Part shown: positions 49,350 to 62,310 of the stretch, piece after piece
Layout: each line of letters opens with the position of its first letter
Numbering within the stretch: the stretch's first letter is position 1
From: Manis javanica
Taxonomy: Eukaryota; Chordata; Mammalia; Pholidota; Manidae
Direction: 5' to 3'
DNA: 64,000 nucleotides
NCBI RefSeq assembly: GCF_040802235.1
Contig: NC_133158.1
Coordinates: 27,469,001-27,533,000 of the forward strand
Notes under the pieces: model-generated
Seen by the model: only the letters and a program-made list of their open reading frames with translations
What the model was told of the DNA's origin: nothing
Database searches by the model: none
Position numbers and translations under genes: made by a program

Positions 49350-49977
49350 GTTTGTATATGGCGCCCTCTAGTGTCCAGAAGCTCTATTCTGGAGCTGCTC
49401 AGCCCCTGAAGCAATATCGGTTGTCTCAGGGGAGCGGTACTGGGGGTAGGAAAGAGCTGTTACCCACCTCCTGGCTCCTGTGCCTGTCTCCACTGCCTGA
49501 GCCAGTGGGCTGGTCACACAGGTATGTTTTTGTCCAGAGAAGCCAGATATGGATCCCTGCTTTCCACAAGCAGTTGGAATCCCAGTCTCCCCAGGAACTC
49601 TGCTTGTATTAACTTTCCAACCTGGTAGTCATGCGAGTCTCATGAAAGCACCATGAAATGTAGGTTTGTGCTCCCAGAGCCGACCTCCAGAGCTAGGTAT
49701 TCAGCAGTCCCAAGCCTTTCACTCCCTCCCTGATCAGTTTCTCTTCGTCCCACTGGTGAGCTGGGGTGGGGGAAGGGTTTGGGTCCCGCCGAGCCACAGC
49801 TTTGGTATGTTACCTAGTTCCGTGTGGTCTGCTCTTTTCTCCAGGTTTATGCAGTCTGACGCCATCCTCTTTCCTATTGCTCTCTCAGGATTAGTTGCGC
49901 CAATTAAATATTCTAATTGTATCCAGTTTTAGGAGGAAGCCTCTGTCTCTCCTCTCATGCCGCCATCTTTAATCTCC
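49350..49977 (-). promoter_or_regulatory. L1 5'UTR with YY1-like site
   Basis: GC-richer than the flank. 'aagatggc' on the - strand (49962-49969) lies 8 bases inside the 5' end, the position where YY1 acts in known L1 promoters. Confidence 0.6.
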
Positions 49978-50339
49978 TCAATATTTCCTTTTTTGATCAC
50001 ACTTTTGATGTCAAGGCTAAGAACTCTTCACTGGTAAAAAAAATACAAAGTTTACCATTTTAATCATGTTAAGTATATAATTCAGTGGTGTTAACTATAT
50101 GCACATTGTTTTGAAACATATCTCCAGAACACTTTCATCTTGAAAATCTGAAACTCTACACCATTAAACAGCAAGTCCTCCTCCCCCCTCCACCCAGCCC
50201 ATAGTAGTCACCATTTTGCTTTCTGCTTCCGTGAAACTGACTACTTTAGGTACATCATATAGATAAAATTACAGAGCATTTGTCTTTTTGTTACTGGCTT
50301 ATCTCATATAGCATAGTGTCATTTTGGTGGACTTCCTGT
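49978..50339 (-). mobile_element. Continuation of old L1 and a further L1M 3'UTR piece
   Basis: 49978-50035 continues the old L1 interrupted at 44014. 50036-50339 ('accattttaatcatgttaa', 'cagtggtgttaactatatgc') reads as antisense L1M 3'UTR from another fragment. Confidence 0.6.
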
Positions 50340-50747
50340 ATAAAATGTGAGACTTAGATCAAGAGGGTTTTTCTTGCCTATGGATGTCTGACTGAACCAT
50401 TTATTGCTATTTCTTGCTTTTAATTGCTTCAAAACTTTTTCAGTAATTAGTTGGCTATATTTGTATGGGTCTGTTTCTCAGATGTGGGTTTGTGCACTGA
50501 AATTAATAAATGGCATTGCTTTGTGTGTGCGTGTGTATGTACATAAATATATATTTGTAATTTTTGTCTTATTCCAGTCTCAGGGTAATTTGAACTTCAT
50601 AAAATAAATTGGGAAGTATATCTCCTATATTCTGGAGGCAATTATGTAGAATTGGTGTTAATTATGCTTTAAGTATTTAAGGAAACTTTTTGGAGAGTTT
50701 TTTAATTACAAATTCAATTCCCTTAATATTTATAATAACCTGTTTTT
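50340..50747 (-). mobile_element. Old L1 ORF2 fragment, antisense, left part of a split element
   Basis: 'ttcttgcctatggatgtctg' and 'aattatgtagaattggtgtt' are reverse-strand L1 ORF2 text. It ends in 'aataacctgttttt' (50734-50747), which recurs at 53705, where the same old L1 continues. Confidence 0.6.
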
Positions 50748-53704
50748 ATTACAATTTTTTTATTAAGGTATTATTATATATACACTCTTACGAAGGTTTC
50801 ACATGAAAAACAATGTGGTTACTACATTCACCCATATTATCGAGTTCCCCCCTTTATCCCATTGCAGTCACTGTCCATCAGTGTAGAAAGATGCCAAAGA
50901 GTCACTACTTGTCTTCTCTGTACTACACTGTCTTCCCCATGATCCCCCCACACACCATGTGTACTAATCATAATACCTCTCAATCCCCTTCTCCCTCCCT
51001 CTCCACCCACCCTGCCCTTTGGTAACTGTTAGTCCATTCATGGTGTTTGTGAATCTGCTGCTATTTTGTTCCTTCAGTTTTGCTTTGTTGTTATACTCCA
51101 CAAATGAGGAAAATCATTTGGTACTTGTCTTTCGCCACCTGTCTTATTTCACAGAGCATAATACCCTCCAGCTCCAACCATGTTGTTGCAAATGGTAGGA
51201 TTTCTTTCTTTCTTATGGCTGAATAGTATTCCATTGTGTATATGTACCACATCTTCTTCATCCATTCATCTACTGAAGGACACTTAGGTTGCTTCCATAT
51301 TTTGGCTATTGTAAATAGTGCTGCAGTAAACATAGGGGTGCATATATCTTTTTGAATCTGAGAACTTGTATTCTTTGGGTAAATTCCTAGGAGTGGAATC
51401 CCCAGGTCACGAAATTATTGCCTATATTTTCTTCTAAGAGTTTTATGGTTTCATGTCTTATATTCAGGTCTTTGATCCATTTTTTAGTTTAATTTTGTGT
51501 ATGGGGTTAGACAATAATCCACTTTCATTCTCTTGCATGTACCTGTACAGTTTTGCCAACACCAGTTGTTGAAGAGGCTGTCATTTCCCCATTATATATC
51601 CATGGCTGCTTTATCTTATATTAACTGACCATGTATGCTTGGGTTTATATCCAGGCTCTCTATTCTGTTACATTGATCTATGGGTCTATTCTTGTGCCAG
51701 TACCAAATTGTTTTGATTACTGTGGCTTTGTAGTAGAGCTTGAAGTCGGAGAGTGTAATCCCCCCTGCTTTAGTCTTCCTTATCAGGTTGTTTTGGCTAT
51801 TCAGGGTCTTTTGTGGTTCCATATGAATTTTAGAACTATTTGCTGTAGTTCATGGTAGAATGCTGTTGGTATTTTGATAGAGCTTGCATTGAATCTGTAG
51901 ATTGCTTTACGCCGGATGACCATTTTGACAGTATTAATTCTTCCTATCCATGAACAAGGGATGTATTTCCATTTATTGGTATCTTCTTTAATTTCTCACA
52001 TGAGTGTCTTATAGTTTTCAGGTTATAGGTCTTTCACTTCCTTGGTTAGGTTTATTCCTAGGTATTTTGTTCTTTTTGATGCAAGTTTGAATGGAATTGT
52101 TTTCCTGATTTCCCTTTCTGCTAGTTCATCATTAGTGTAGGGAAATGCAACAGATTTCTGTGTATTAATTTTGTATCCTGTAACTTTGCTGAATTCAGAT
52201 ATGAGATCTACTAGTTTTGGAGTGGATTCTTCAGGGTTTTTTATGTACAATATCATGTCATCTGCAAACAGTGACAGTTTAACTTCTTTACCAATCAGGA
52301 TGCCTTTTATTTCTTTGTGTTGTCTAATTGCCATGGCTAGGCCCTCAGGTACTATGTTGAATAAAAGTGGGGAGAGTGGGCATCCTTGTCTTATTCCTGA
52401 TTTTAAAGGAAAAGCTTTCAACTTCTCGCTGTTAAGTATGATGTTGGCTGTGGGTTTGTCATATATGGCCTTTATTATGTTGAAGTACTTGCCCTCTATA
52501 CCCATTTTGTTTAGAGATTTTATCATGAATGGGTGTTGAATTTTGTCAAATGCTTTTTCAGCATCTATGGAGATGATCATGTAGTTTTTGTCCTTTTTGT
52601 TTATGTGGTGGATAATGTTGATGGATTTTCTAATATTGTACCATCATTGCATGCCTGGAATAAGTCCTACTTGATCATGATGGATAATCTTTTTGATGTA
52701 TTTTTGATTTCGGTTGGCTAATATTTTGTTGAGGATTTTTGTTTCTGTGTTCATCAGGGATACTAGTTTGTAGTTTTGTATTTTTGTGGTATGATGCTGA
52801 CCTCATAGAATTAGTTTGGAAGTATTCCCTCTTCTAATTTTTCAAAAGCTTTAAGGAGAATGGGTATTTGATCTTCACTAAATGTTTGATACAATTCAGC
52901 GGTGCAGCCATCTGGTTCAGGAATTTTTTTTCTTAGGTAGTTTTTGATCACCAATTCAATTTCCTTGCTGGTAATTGGTCTATTCAGATTTTCTGTTTCC
53001 TCCTGGGTTAGCCATGGAAGTTGTATTTTTCTAGAAAATTGTCCATTTCTTCTGTTATTCAGTTTGTTAGCATATAATTTTTCATAGTATTCTCTAATAA
53101 TTCTTTGTATTTCTGTTGTGTCTGTAGTGATTTTTCCTTTTTCATTTCTGATTCTGTTTATGTGTGTAGACTCTTTTTTCTTGGTAAGTCTGGCTTGGGG
53201 TTTATCTATTTTGTGTATTTCTTGAAGAACCCACTCCTGTATCATTGATTCTTTCTATTGTTTTATTCTTCTTGATTTTATTTATTTCTGCTCTAATCTT
53301 TATTATGGCCCTCCTTCTATTGACATTGGGCCTCATTTGTTCTTCTTTCTCTAGTTTTGTTAATTTTGAGTTTAGACTGTTCATATGGAATTGTTCTTCT
53401 TTCCTGAGGTAGGCCTGTAGCTGCTATAGGCAGGGCTTCCCTCTGTGCTCTGTTTCTCTTCCTTCCACTGATGAGCTGGGGTGTGGGAAGGGCTTGAGTC
53501 CTGTCAGATCATGGCTTTGGTATGTTACCCTGTTCTGTGATGTATATTCTCTTCTCCAGGTGTATGCAGCCTGTTGCTTCCTTTTTTCCTGTTGCTCTTT
53601 CAGTATTAGTTGTACAATTATATTTTCATATTATATGTGGTTTGGGGAGGAAGCTTCTGTCTCACCTTTATGGTGCCATCTTTAATCCCCCAGAATTCAC
53701 TCTC
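50748..53704 (-). mobile_element. L1, antisense, with two internal deletions, inserted into an older L1
   Basis: It has both L1 ends, the 3' tail at about 50756 and the 5' end with 'aagatggc' at 53675-53682, but is only about 3 kb long. Near 51410 the ORF2 C-terminal region jumps to a more upstream part of ORF2. Near 53430 ORF2 jumps to the 5'UTR, so the endonuclease and all of ORF1 are missing. Flanked by 'aataacctgt' plus a T-run on both sides (50734-50747 and 53705-53720). Confidence 0.8.
51091..53430 (-). pseudogene. L1 ORF2 remnant, internally deleted
   Basis: Pieces retain the reverse transcriptase ('[18 protein letters not shown]' near 52290-52235) and the C-terminal end ('[17 protein letters not shown]'). 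Stops and frameshifts plus two deletions make it non-functional. Confidence 0.8.
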
Positions 53705-56700
53705 AATAACCTGTGTTTTTTGAGGAAATACTCCTTTTCATCTAAACTGTCAAATTTATGTGTGTAGAATTGTTTGTAGTATTCCCTCATTACCCTTTTG
53801 ATGTCTGTAGTTTCTGTAGTGACATCCTGTTTTATTCCTGATACTAATGATTTGTCTTTTCTGTTTTTCTTTTCCAGTCTTGCCAAAAGGGTGCCAGTTT
53901 TATGACTCTTTAAAAAATAGAAAAATGCTTTGTTCTGTTCAATTGCTCTATTGTTTTTCTGTTTGCATTTCCTTGATTAATGCTCTGAGTTTTCTCATGT
54001 CCATCCTTCTAGGTATTTTGGGTTTATTCTAGATTCTTGAGATCGTTGCTTAGATTATTAACTTGAAACTTTTTCTCTTTTCTAATGTGTGCATTTAGTT
54101 ATATGCTTCCTTCTCATTGCTGCCTTAGCTGTGTCCCACAGTCTTTAGCTCTTAGTTATATTAGGCCATTTTTATTTAATGTAATTCTTGCTGTGGTAGG
54201 GCTGAACTTTCCCATTTTATTTATTTATTTTGTGTTTTCTATTTGTCATCTTTTTCTTTTTCCCCGTTTTCTTTCACCTGCCTAACAGTGGTTTCCGACA
54301 TATTAGTTAACCTTTTCCAAGGAGAGTATAGTTTTTGCCCTCATCTGCTTGTAGGTGATCTCAAAGTCCTTGGAATGTCATACCTGATAAGAGTCTCTTT
54401 GTTTCCCTGGGTGTCTTACACCACACCAGTTAGTATAGTAATTTAGCACAGGGATTTTTTCAGCCAGATAGTACAACAATGCGATTTAAAGTGGGGACTT
54501 TGGATCACAAGGTATCTGTTTGAGTTCTGGAGGGGCTGGAGTCTGAAGTTAGCTATGTGGCCAGTCAATATGGTGTGTGACTGAACCCTAGTAAACACTA
54601 GAAACCAAGGCCTAGGTGAGCCTTCCTAATGGTAACATTCTATTTTAATTGCCACAGATTATTGATGAGAAGAGTTCACACTGTCCATGACTTCACCAGG
54701 AGAGGACAACTGGAAGCTCTATGTTTTGAGCCTTCCTAAACTCTACCCCTTGTGATTTTAGTGTGCCCTTTCTAAACCATAATCATGAGTTTAACAGCCT
54801 TGAATGTTCTAATGTTCTAATGTTATAAGCCTATAATGTCCTTGAATTTTTTCTAGCAAATTATCAAATGTGAGGGTAGTCTTAGAGACCCCTGAACTTA
54901 TAATTGGTATCAAAAGTAATGGTGATTTGGGGGATTTCCCCTCTCCTGTAGATGGTTTCAGAAGAAAGGGTGGTCTTGTGGATTGTTTTCAAATGTTACA
55001 ACATTGCATTTTATGTACATATATTTTCACAGTCTTCTGGGCTCATTATTTTACAAGATCAAGTGAAGTATAGAAACCTTACCTGCCTTTATGATCCTTT
55101 ACCCTTCTTTATTTATAATATAATTATCTTAAATTTAGATATCACATCAGGCAGAGTTTTAATTTTGTTTCAACCATGAAACGTAATTTGGAAACTCAAT
55201 AGAAAAAGGGAAATTATTTTATTTGCTTGCATTTTTGCCTAGTTTTCTTTTGCCCTTTCTGATGTTGCAAGGCTTTTCCTTTAATTGTTTCTTTTCTGTT
55301 TGAAGAACTTTCTGTGTGTATTTTTGTAGGATAGGTTTGCTAGCAACAAATTCTTTTAATTTTCTTTCATCTGAGATGTCTTGGTTTCCCCTTCCTGAAG
55401 GATATTTTCACTGAATGTAAGTTTCTGGGTTGACAGGTCTTTTCTTTTAGCATTTGAAGAATGTTGTGCCAATTTCTTCTAGTCTCCATGTTGTCTGATA
55501 AGAAATCCAGGTCTTAAAAAAAATTTTTTTCCTTAGAAATATGGTGCTGTTGTTTTTCTGGATGATTTCAAGATTGTTTCCATTGTCATTAGATTTCACA
55601 AGTTTAATTATGAAGTGTCTTATGTATATTAGTTTATCATGTCTGGAATTTTCTCAGCTTATTGAATCTATACTTTTATGTCTTTTGCCAAATTTATGAA
55701 GTTTTTCAGCCATTATTTCATACAGTGCTTTTTCTATACCAATCTCTTTTCCTTATCATCCTGGGACTCTAATAACATGCATATTAGATATTTTATTATA
55801 TTTTCTTAGGTCATTAAGACTTACTCTGTTCATTTTTTTTTATCTGATTTTTTTTCACTGCTGTTTGGATTGGGTTGTTCTTATTTTATCTTCCATTTTG
55901 TTGATTCTTTCCTCTATCTTTTCCATTCTGCTATTCATTGAGCCCATTCACCAAACTTTTTTCAGTTATTGTAGTTCTCAGTTTCATTATTTTTATTTGT
56001 CTTTTTAAAGCACTATCTCTTTTATTTGTTGAGTTTTTTTTTTTTTTGCTGAGACTTTCTATTTTTCTGTTTTCAGGTATGTCTGTAATTGCTCATTGAA
56101 GCATTTTTATCATGCCTGCCTTAAGATCTTTGTCAGGTAATTCTAACATCTCTGTCACCTTGGTATTTGTATCTATCAATTGTCTTTTTCCATTCAACTT
56201 TAGATTTTTCTGTTTCCTGGTATAATGAGTGAGTTTTTTAAAACTTGTACATTTTTTTGTTTGCTATAAGTCTCCAGGTCTTATTTACTTCTTCTGCTTC
56301 CACTGACTTTTCTGATACAGCTCCACTGAGAGAAAGTAGGTATTATGGTAGGATCCTGTTTCACTTCTGTCATGCCAAGGTAGAAATTCAGGTTTTTCAT
56401 TCAATCTCTGTTGATAATGGTGCTCCTCATTACTGCTGGGGTAGAGGTTGGAGTTGGGCTCCCCATGGTCTCCACTGATATTGTGCTGGAGGTCGCTTTA
56501 TTACTGCTGCATGACAGTGGAAGTACTAGTTCCACTGTAGCTGTCCTCCGATATTGCAAAAGTGGGGAGAGAGAATGAAGTCCAGACACCCCCATGTGTT
56601 CTCCACTCATACTACAAGAGGGTGATCTTTACTGGCTGGCCACCCCAATCTGACATTCTTTGATACTCCTCCTGCTGGGGTTTTGGGCCACCTCTTAACA

Positions 56701-57290
56701 GCCTTAGGAGGTGATATGTAGACTCTCCATTCTTCCTTTGCTCATTTGTGTGTGGACGGGGTCACTGTTTTTTCTGTGGTGTTTGCCTGGAGTGAAGCAG
56801 TTCTTGTCTAAAAGTTTTCTGTCTCACTAGGTTTCCATTGTTGTGGTCCTTCGGCCAGATGGACAGGTTCTGATAGGGCTTTTTTGTATGTGCCTGTTGG
56901 CATTTCTGGGTTGCTACCTTACTTGGCTTTAAGTTGAGGATGTATATATAGTATAAAAGAAAACCCAGGGAAGTTACCGCCATGGCTTTCCTCAGGTCCC
57001 TCAGTCCCTAGCTGGTCTGCCTTTTTTTCTTCAACCTTTCAGAATCTTCTTACTTTTATTTTATATAGTATTCAGGATTTTTAGTTGTACTTATCAGGAG
57101 GAAAAGGGAAATATGTCTCTTTCATTTTCCCATAAGCAGAAGCCTCCAAGCAGATTATTTTTAAACTGTTTCCCAAGCCTCTCCTTTCTGGTTGGAGGTA
57201 ATTACCACCATGCAGTAAAGAATTTGTTGAGTGGGCTTTGGACTTTCTTGTATATATTGGCCTTTCCATAGAATAAAGAAGGAATAGATG
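53705..57290 (-). mobile_element. Old L1, antisense, 5' part (ORF2 to 5'UTR)
   Basis: ORF2 text at 53721-54430 (frame 53886-53668 ends at the insertion point), ORF1-like text at about 55200-55560 ('cttggtttccccttcctgaa', 'gtctccatgttgtctgata'), then 5'UTR-like sequence to about 57290. The 3' part lies at 50340-50747. An LTR-like segment at 54437-54945 interrupts it. Confidence 0.65.
54437..54945 (+). mobile_element. LTR-like element, unclassified
   Basis: Not L1-like, while L1 text resumes on both sides. 'gagaggacaactggaagct', 'aaccataatcatgagtttaa' and 'tgagggtagtcttagagacc' resemble an old ERVL-type LTR, including the late 'aaaccataa' region. Boundaries approximate. Confidence 0.45.
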
Positions 57291-59639
57291 GATGACAGGG
57301 CAGTATTTGTTCAGGCTGTTTTATATTTACTGTTAAGTCCCAAGAGAGCAGAGGATTTTTTCTTTGTGTGTTTGCTAGACTTTCAGCTTCTAATGGGATT
57401 CCTCACATGTGGTAGAAACTCAATAAATGCTTTGGAAATAATTATTTACCTTAGAAATAGCTAAGGACAGAGAAATGTGATTCCTAATTGGTTTTTGAAC
57501 TTGACCCCCAGCTATTGATATTGGTTAGTAGACTTCAAACACCCTTGAAATGTTGTAAACTTAAATTTGTTTAATAGGTGGTTTCTGTAATTAAAATACC
57601 CTAATCTCAAATGAAAGATTGCTGTCAAAATACCAACCTATTTTTTTTTCTGATGGTATTTTAATAGTTATCTTCAAAAGATGTGAAGACATGCCCATAT
57701 GATCTATTCTACTAGATTCCTCAATAGCATTTTGTGGGGGAACTTTTTGGAAACAGCTTTTATTACCTCATTGCTGGTGCCTTCCTGACTTTACAAGGTA
57801 GTGAGAGGTAAAGAAGAGCAATTGGATATGATACAACATGCTGTGATTAAACCAATTTCCACTCCCAAAACCACCCCTGGAGATTTTTTTTCATATAGTA
57901 ATACAGGAAAAACTTGAGAAATAGTATTTTTCTATAGCGAATCTTGCTAGTGAGGGAGGGAAATATTACTAAAAAAGGATAGCAATCTGAAAAATCACTC
58001 AAGTAAGGGTGCTGTTAGAAGCTTGCAATTAAAATAAAGTGGTGAGTAAAGATGTGATGTTTATTTCTTACAGTTACATCTGTGAACATCCATATTTTGG
58101 GGCCCATAAAAAGGACAAATGGGTATCTTTCTATTTTATTAAATCTGTAAGTCATTGGAAAATACACAAACCCACACTTCTTTGCTCAGATCCTATTCAT
58201 CTGTGAGAGAAGGTGAAATTAATGGCTCAAAAATGTCTCCCATCTCTCTGAGTCATATGTCCTATTGATCGCTTGTTTCCAACAAATGATGATGAGCCAT
58301 GAACTCTGAAATACTCCAAGCCCTATCTCCTCACCACTTTCCTTAAAACTATCCAAATCAGATCTCTTCTATCTGCTTTTGGGTTTTGAATCATTAGTTT
58401 GTAATCTTAATACCATCTACGTAGTTTTCAAAAGGTATATAAGGTGTTTTTGGATTGAGAAAAATGAACATTTTGTACTTCTAAATTGCATTTAATAATT
58501 TAGAACCACACATGGGTTTCTGTTCTTAGAAACTACAACCAAATCCCTTATCAGTAGATTTGATTATTGAAAGCACAGGATAAAAGTTGCATTGTAATGT
58601 GTAAAAATGCTGATGAAAAGCAATAGAATGTTGTATGGCACAGCTTTGATTTGCAGATCAACTAGGGTGGCCTGTTTTTGATCATTAGCTGTGAATTATT
58701 GCTATCCTTAGATCAATGAAATGGCTTACTTTCAGGTTTTCTCAAATTGCACTTCCTTCAAAGAATGCAAGTTTTATTGGTAGGGATGTGTTTGTTTGAC
58801 CTCCCTTGAAACATAGTGGTTTACAATCCATGTTAGAAGAGGATTCCATTGCATCTTGATATTTTAGGTAAATAAAGCATCTCCTTGGAAGGATAGCCTT
58901 TCCTTTCAGTGCAGTTATATTGCCCCTTTGCATCAGATACTTGTAGAGTCCTGGTTCTTTTAATAAAAATTAATCTTAATCATGTAACTGTCCTTTCCGC
59001 TTTCTTTGACCATTTGCTGTTAAAACTATTGAGCTAAGAGTATCTCCTTTTCTCCCTTTTTTTCTGATGTGAACAAATTGTCAGGTGGAAATTAAATTAT
59101 TTCACCTAAATCAGAACTTGAAATCACTTTGGAGCATACCCTCTCCCTTATTCTTTATGTGTAGTTATCAAATTGTGTTGATAGTGCTTCTGTAATATCA
59201 GTCTATTTTCCCTTATTCTAATTGTTGTTACCATCATTAAGCACTTGTAATAATTGCCTATTTTCACTGTCTCTAAACTTGTCTCTCTATAATCCAAAGC
59301 ATTCATCACTTATAGTCTTCAAGGGTTTGGCCACTGAAGTTAAATACAGAATGGTACAGTTTTCTGAGAAGGAGGTACACAGATTTGTATATGATTTGCA
59401 GGGGGAAGCTATGATTTTTAAAAAAACGCTAATTTTAAACTGACACATAGCTTAAAAATTTTTTAAGTTAGTCTACATAATTCTGTATGAATGTCCTCAG
59501 TAAGCATCTCATCTCATCCGTGCAAAAGGATATGCTATCCTGGGGCAAAAAAAAATTACCATTCTTTGTATGTGAGATATTTTCAGTCGTATTTTAACAG
59601 TTATTTTCTTTAAAATTTGTGTTGTTTGTCTTCCAAAAT
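57291..59639. other. Non-coding flank
   Basis: No gene. It includes an L2/MIR-like tail near 57330-57450 ('cagcttctaatgggattc ... actcaataaatgctttgg'). Confidence 0.45.
57330..57450 (+). repeat. L2/MIR-like 3' end
   Basis: 'ggtagaaactcaataaatgc' matches the 'gtaggtgctcaataaatg' terminus common to L2 and MIR. Diverged. Confidence 0.45.
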
Positions 59640-59868
59640 CTTCAGTGAAACCAAATGCCAATCAACAGCAGACTGGTTGAATCAATAATGCTCTATCTGC
59701 AACGTGGAAGACTGTGTAACCATTAAAGCAAATAAACTTTACCTGGATTAACATGAAAATATGCCCAATGGATTGTTAAATAAAAAAGCAAGCTATAGAA
59801 AGGATTTAGAGTAGAAACAGTTTTGTTGGGAATATTAGCATATGTATATTGCTAAAAAACAAAATACA
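59640..59868 (+). mobile_element. Old L1 3' end remnant
   Basis: 'aaatgccaatcaacagcaga' and 'aaccattaaagcaaataaa' follow the L1M ORF2 C-terminal order ('cccatcaatagaagaatggtt'). Short and diverged. Confidence 0.5.
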
Positions 59869-60290
59869 CCTGAGTAAATTTTGAAGATCTTATTGGCCTT
59901 ATCGAATGACTTATGAATTGGACACAGATACAAAGCTCTGAGGAGCTGTACAGAATGAAAGACTTTTATAGGCAGATGGGAATAGGGACAAGGGAATTAC
60001 ATTAGCAAAAAGAGGGTTGGTGTAGCAAGGTCACTTTCCGTTAGGGGAAGGCAGGGGGTCTATCAGGCAGATTACCTCACTTGTGCTGATCAGGTTGTTC
60101 CTGATTGATTGGTTTAAGATACCATTTTTGGGAGAAGCCAAAACTGTAATTAAGTCTCAGTTTGGTGATGTGGGGCTTAGCATTAAGAGGCCCCATTTTG
60201 GGCCTGTTGTCTCTTTTTTAACAATGAATATGCATATGTGTTTGTATAGAAAATATCTAGAAGGCTATACCCCAAATTATTAGTTTCATT
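59869..60290. repeat. LTR-like element, unclassified
   Basis: 'gacttttataggcagatggg', 'acaagggaattacattagc' and 'ttgtgctgatcaggttgttc' resemble the body of an old ERVL LTR read in reverse. Low confidence. Confidence 0.35.
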
Positions 60291-61084
60291 TTGGGAACAT
60301 TTCCATTTAGTAAATGTAAAAATATTTTGTAATTATACATTTAATTACTGATCAAAATTTTAATTAGGATCATAATCACTTTTACATGCAAAACTGAAGT
60401 TAAAAATTATACCTACAATGAGTTTTTGTAAACTATACAAGCAAATCTCAAACTAGCATTCAAGGCTTCTTACAATTTGGCCCCTGCTCCCCTGCTGATA
60501 TTTCCATCATTATTTCTTCCTGTGTTTCAGTGAGGGTGAGGTAAGATGAACTCCAAGGTTATTTGCAAGTTGCTTTTATGGTTTACTAACTCTTTGTGGC
60601 CAGAGTGACCTGTCTTTTCCTGAATGTGCCTCATGTGAATGTACGATTATGTCTCTAAACATCTCTGTTAACACCTCTAAAGATTAGCCAGGATCCTTCA
60701 TCTTCCAGCATGCATTCACAAACCCAACACTTCTATCAAAAAACACAGCAATTTTCTGGCCTTCTGGGCTTATATACTACATCATAGATTTTGTCAAACC
60801 CATTTGTAACTTATAATATTAAACAATTTATTTAGATTGCCCCTTATTTACTTTAGTGTTTTTATAAGGATAACTTTATATAATTAAGTATGAGCTGTGA
60901 AACCACTGATATGATGAGTCAGTTTTGCATTTACCTTAATGCCTTCTATGGAATTTAGAAATACAGAAAAAAAAATAAGAAAATTAAAGAAAAAACAGCC
61001 TAAAAACCTCACATACTAAAAGTAGTTATTTTCTGATCTGTGCTAATGTATTAACAATTTTAATACCAATTCCAATTGTTTTTT
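60291..61084. other. Non-coding, nothing recognised
   Basis: AT-rich stretch without nameable content. A short A-run lies near 60966. Confidence 0.4.
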
Positions 61085-61930
61085 TCCCCACACCAAGAAA
61101 TTCTCTGAAAACAACTGGGCATCCTGTAAGTCAAGTCAGTTCTGACACTCGCTATCTGGAGAATTTCTTAACCCATAGGCTAAGGGCTCAGTCCCATAAG
61201 AATCCTCAAACCCCCATTTTGATGTCATATGCAAGTCCAAGTTGTCACTCATGCTTCTGACCAACCAGCTTTAGTTCAGACATTCCAAAAATGCCCTCTC
61301 TGTATGTAATTAATTTGCCAGAGTGGCTCAGAGAACTCAGAACAACATTTACTTACTAGATCCTTATTATAAAAGGATGTAACTTGGGACAAGCCAGATG
61401 GAAGAGATGCCTAGGGTGGGGTAGGAGGAAAGGGCAAGGAGCTTCCAAGCTCTCTGGATGTGTAACTCTTGAATCTCCACTAGTTCACCAACCTAGAAGC
61501 TCCCTGAACCCTGGTCCTTTTGAGTTTTTGTGGATGTTTCAATACATAGCCATGATTAATTAAATCATTAGCCATACATGATTAATTCATCTTCAAAGGT
61601 CAGGAAGGTGGGGCTGGAAGTTCCGACCTTCCACTCACATGGCTTGTTCTCCTGGCAGTCAGCCCCAATCCTTAGTTTTCCTAAACTTTACCTCACTAAC
61701 ATAAACTGAGGTGTGGTTGAAAAGGGCTATTTAAGAATATCAAGATATATTTGTCACTCTTATCACTCAGGAAATTCCAAGGGTTTTAGGAGCTCTGTGT
61801 CAAAAACTGGGACAAAGACAAAAAATATATATTTCTTATTACAAATTACAGTAACAGATATTCTTTTGCATGATAAGCTGTCCACATTGGCCAATCACAT
61901 TGCCTTGTGTAAAAGGTTATGTTAACCATC
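61085..61930 (+). mobile_element. ERVL/MaLR-type solo LTR-like element, copy b
   Basis: Counterpart of 22071-22850. It contains 'gctcagtcccataagaatcc', 'acatttacttactagatcc', 'ctagttcaccaacctagaag', 'gattaattaaatcattagc' and 'atatatatttcttattaca' in the same order. No retroviral genes nearby. Unlike copy a, no host repeat is visible around it. Confidence 0.55.
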
Positions 61931-62079
61931 TTAAAATAAATTCCACTTTAACCTGTGTTAATTTTTAAGTGCTCAAGGCCAACAGCATATTAAAAAAAAA
62001 AAAAAAACTTCCACAAAGGTCTACTGACAACTTCTCAATACCTTCAGCTTTGTAGGCCTTAGCTCTTCATCTGCTCATA
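61931..62079. other. Non-coding with an A-run
   Basis: A run of 17 As at about 61991-62007. Nothing else recognised. Confidence 0.4.
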
Positions 62080-62310
62080 ACAGTATTCCTCCCTGATAGA
62101 ATTGTTAGGAGATTATGTGAGATAATGATATTTAAATTGTGCTTAGAATAGTGCTTGGCTCACTTTAGTGATATTTGACCTATTCTTCACTGGAAACTCT
62201 TCTGGAGAGTTTAGTAAAAATCATTCAAATATAGAACTTAAAACAGTGCCTGACACACTAGTAAGTGTTGAGATATTAAGGGTGATGGTGATGGTGATGG
62301 CGGTGTTGAT
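62080..62310 (+). repeat. MIR-like tails and (GGTGAT)n
   Basis: 'gattatgtgagataatgata' and 'agaatagtgcttggctcac' match the MIR 3' half. A second similar tail ('aaaacagtgcctgacacact', 62240-62260) leads into (GGTGAT)n at 62280-62303. Confidence 0.5.

Larger units (their letters stand above)
44015..49977 (-). mobile_element. Full-length L1, antisense, inserted into an older L1
   Basis: About 5.96 kb with all L1 parts on the - strand: 5'UTR (49977-49350), ORF1 (49349-48499), ORF2 (48190-44402), 3'UTR (44401-44071) and an A-rich tail (44070-44015). The 15-base duplication 'tcaatatttcctttt' flanks it (44000-44014 and 49978-49992). It ends at the ordinary L1 3' end with no retroviral tail, which makes it a useful control for the two composite copies. 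Both frames are broken. Confidence 0.9.
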
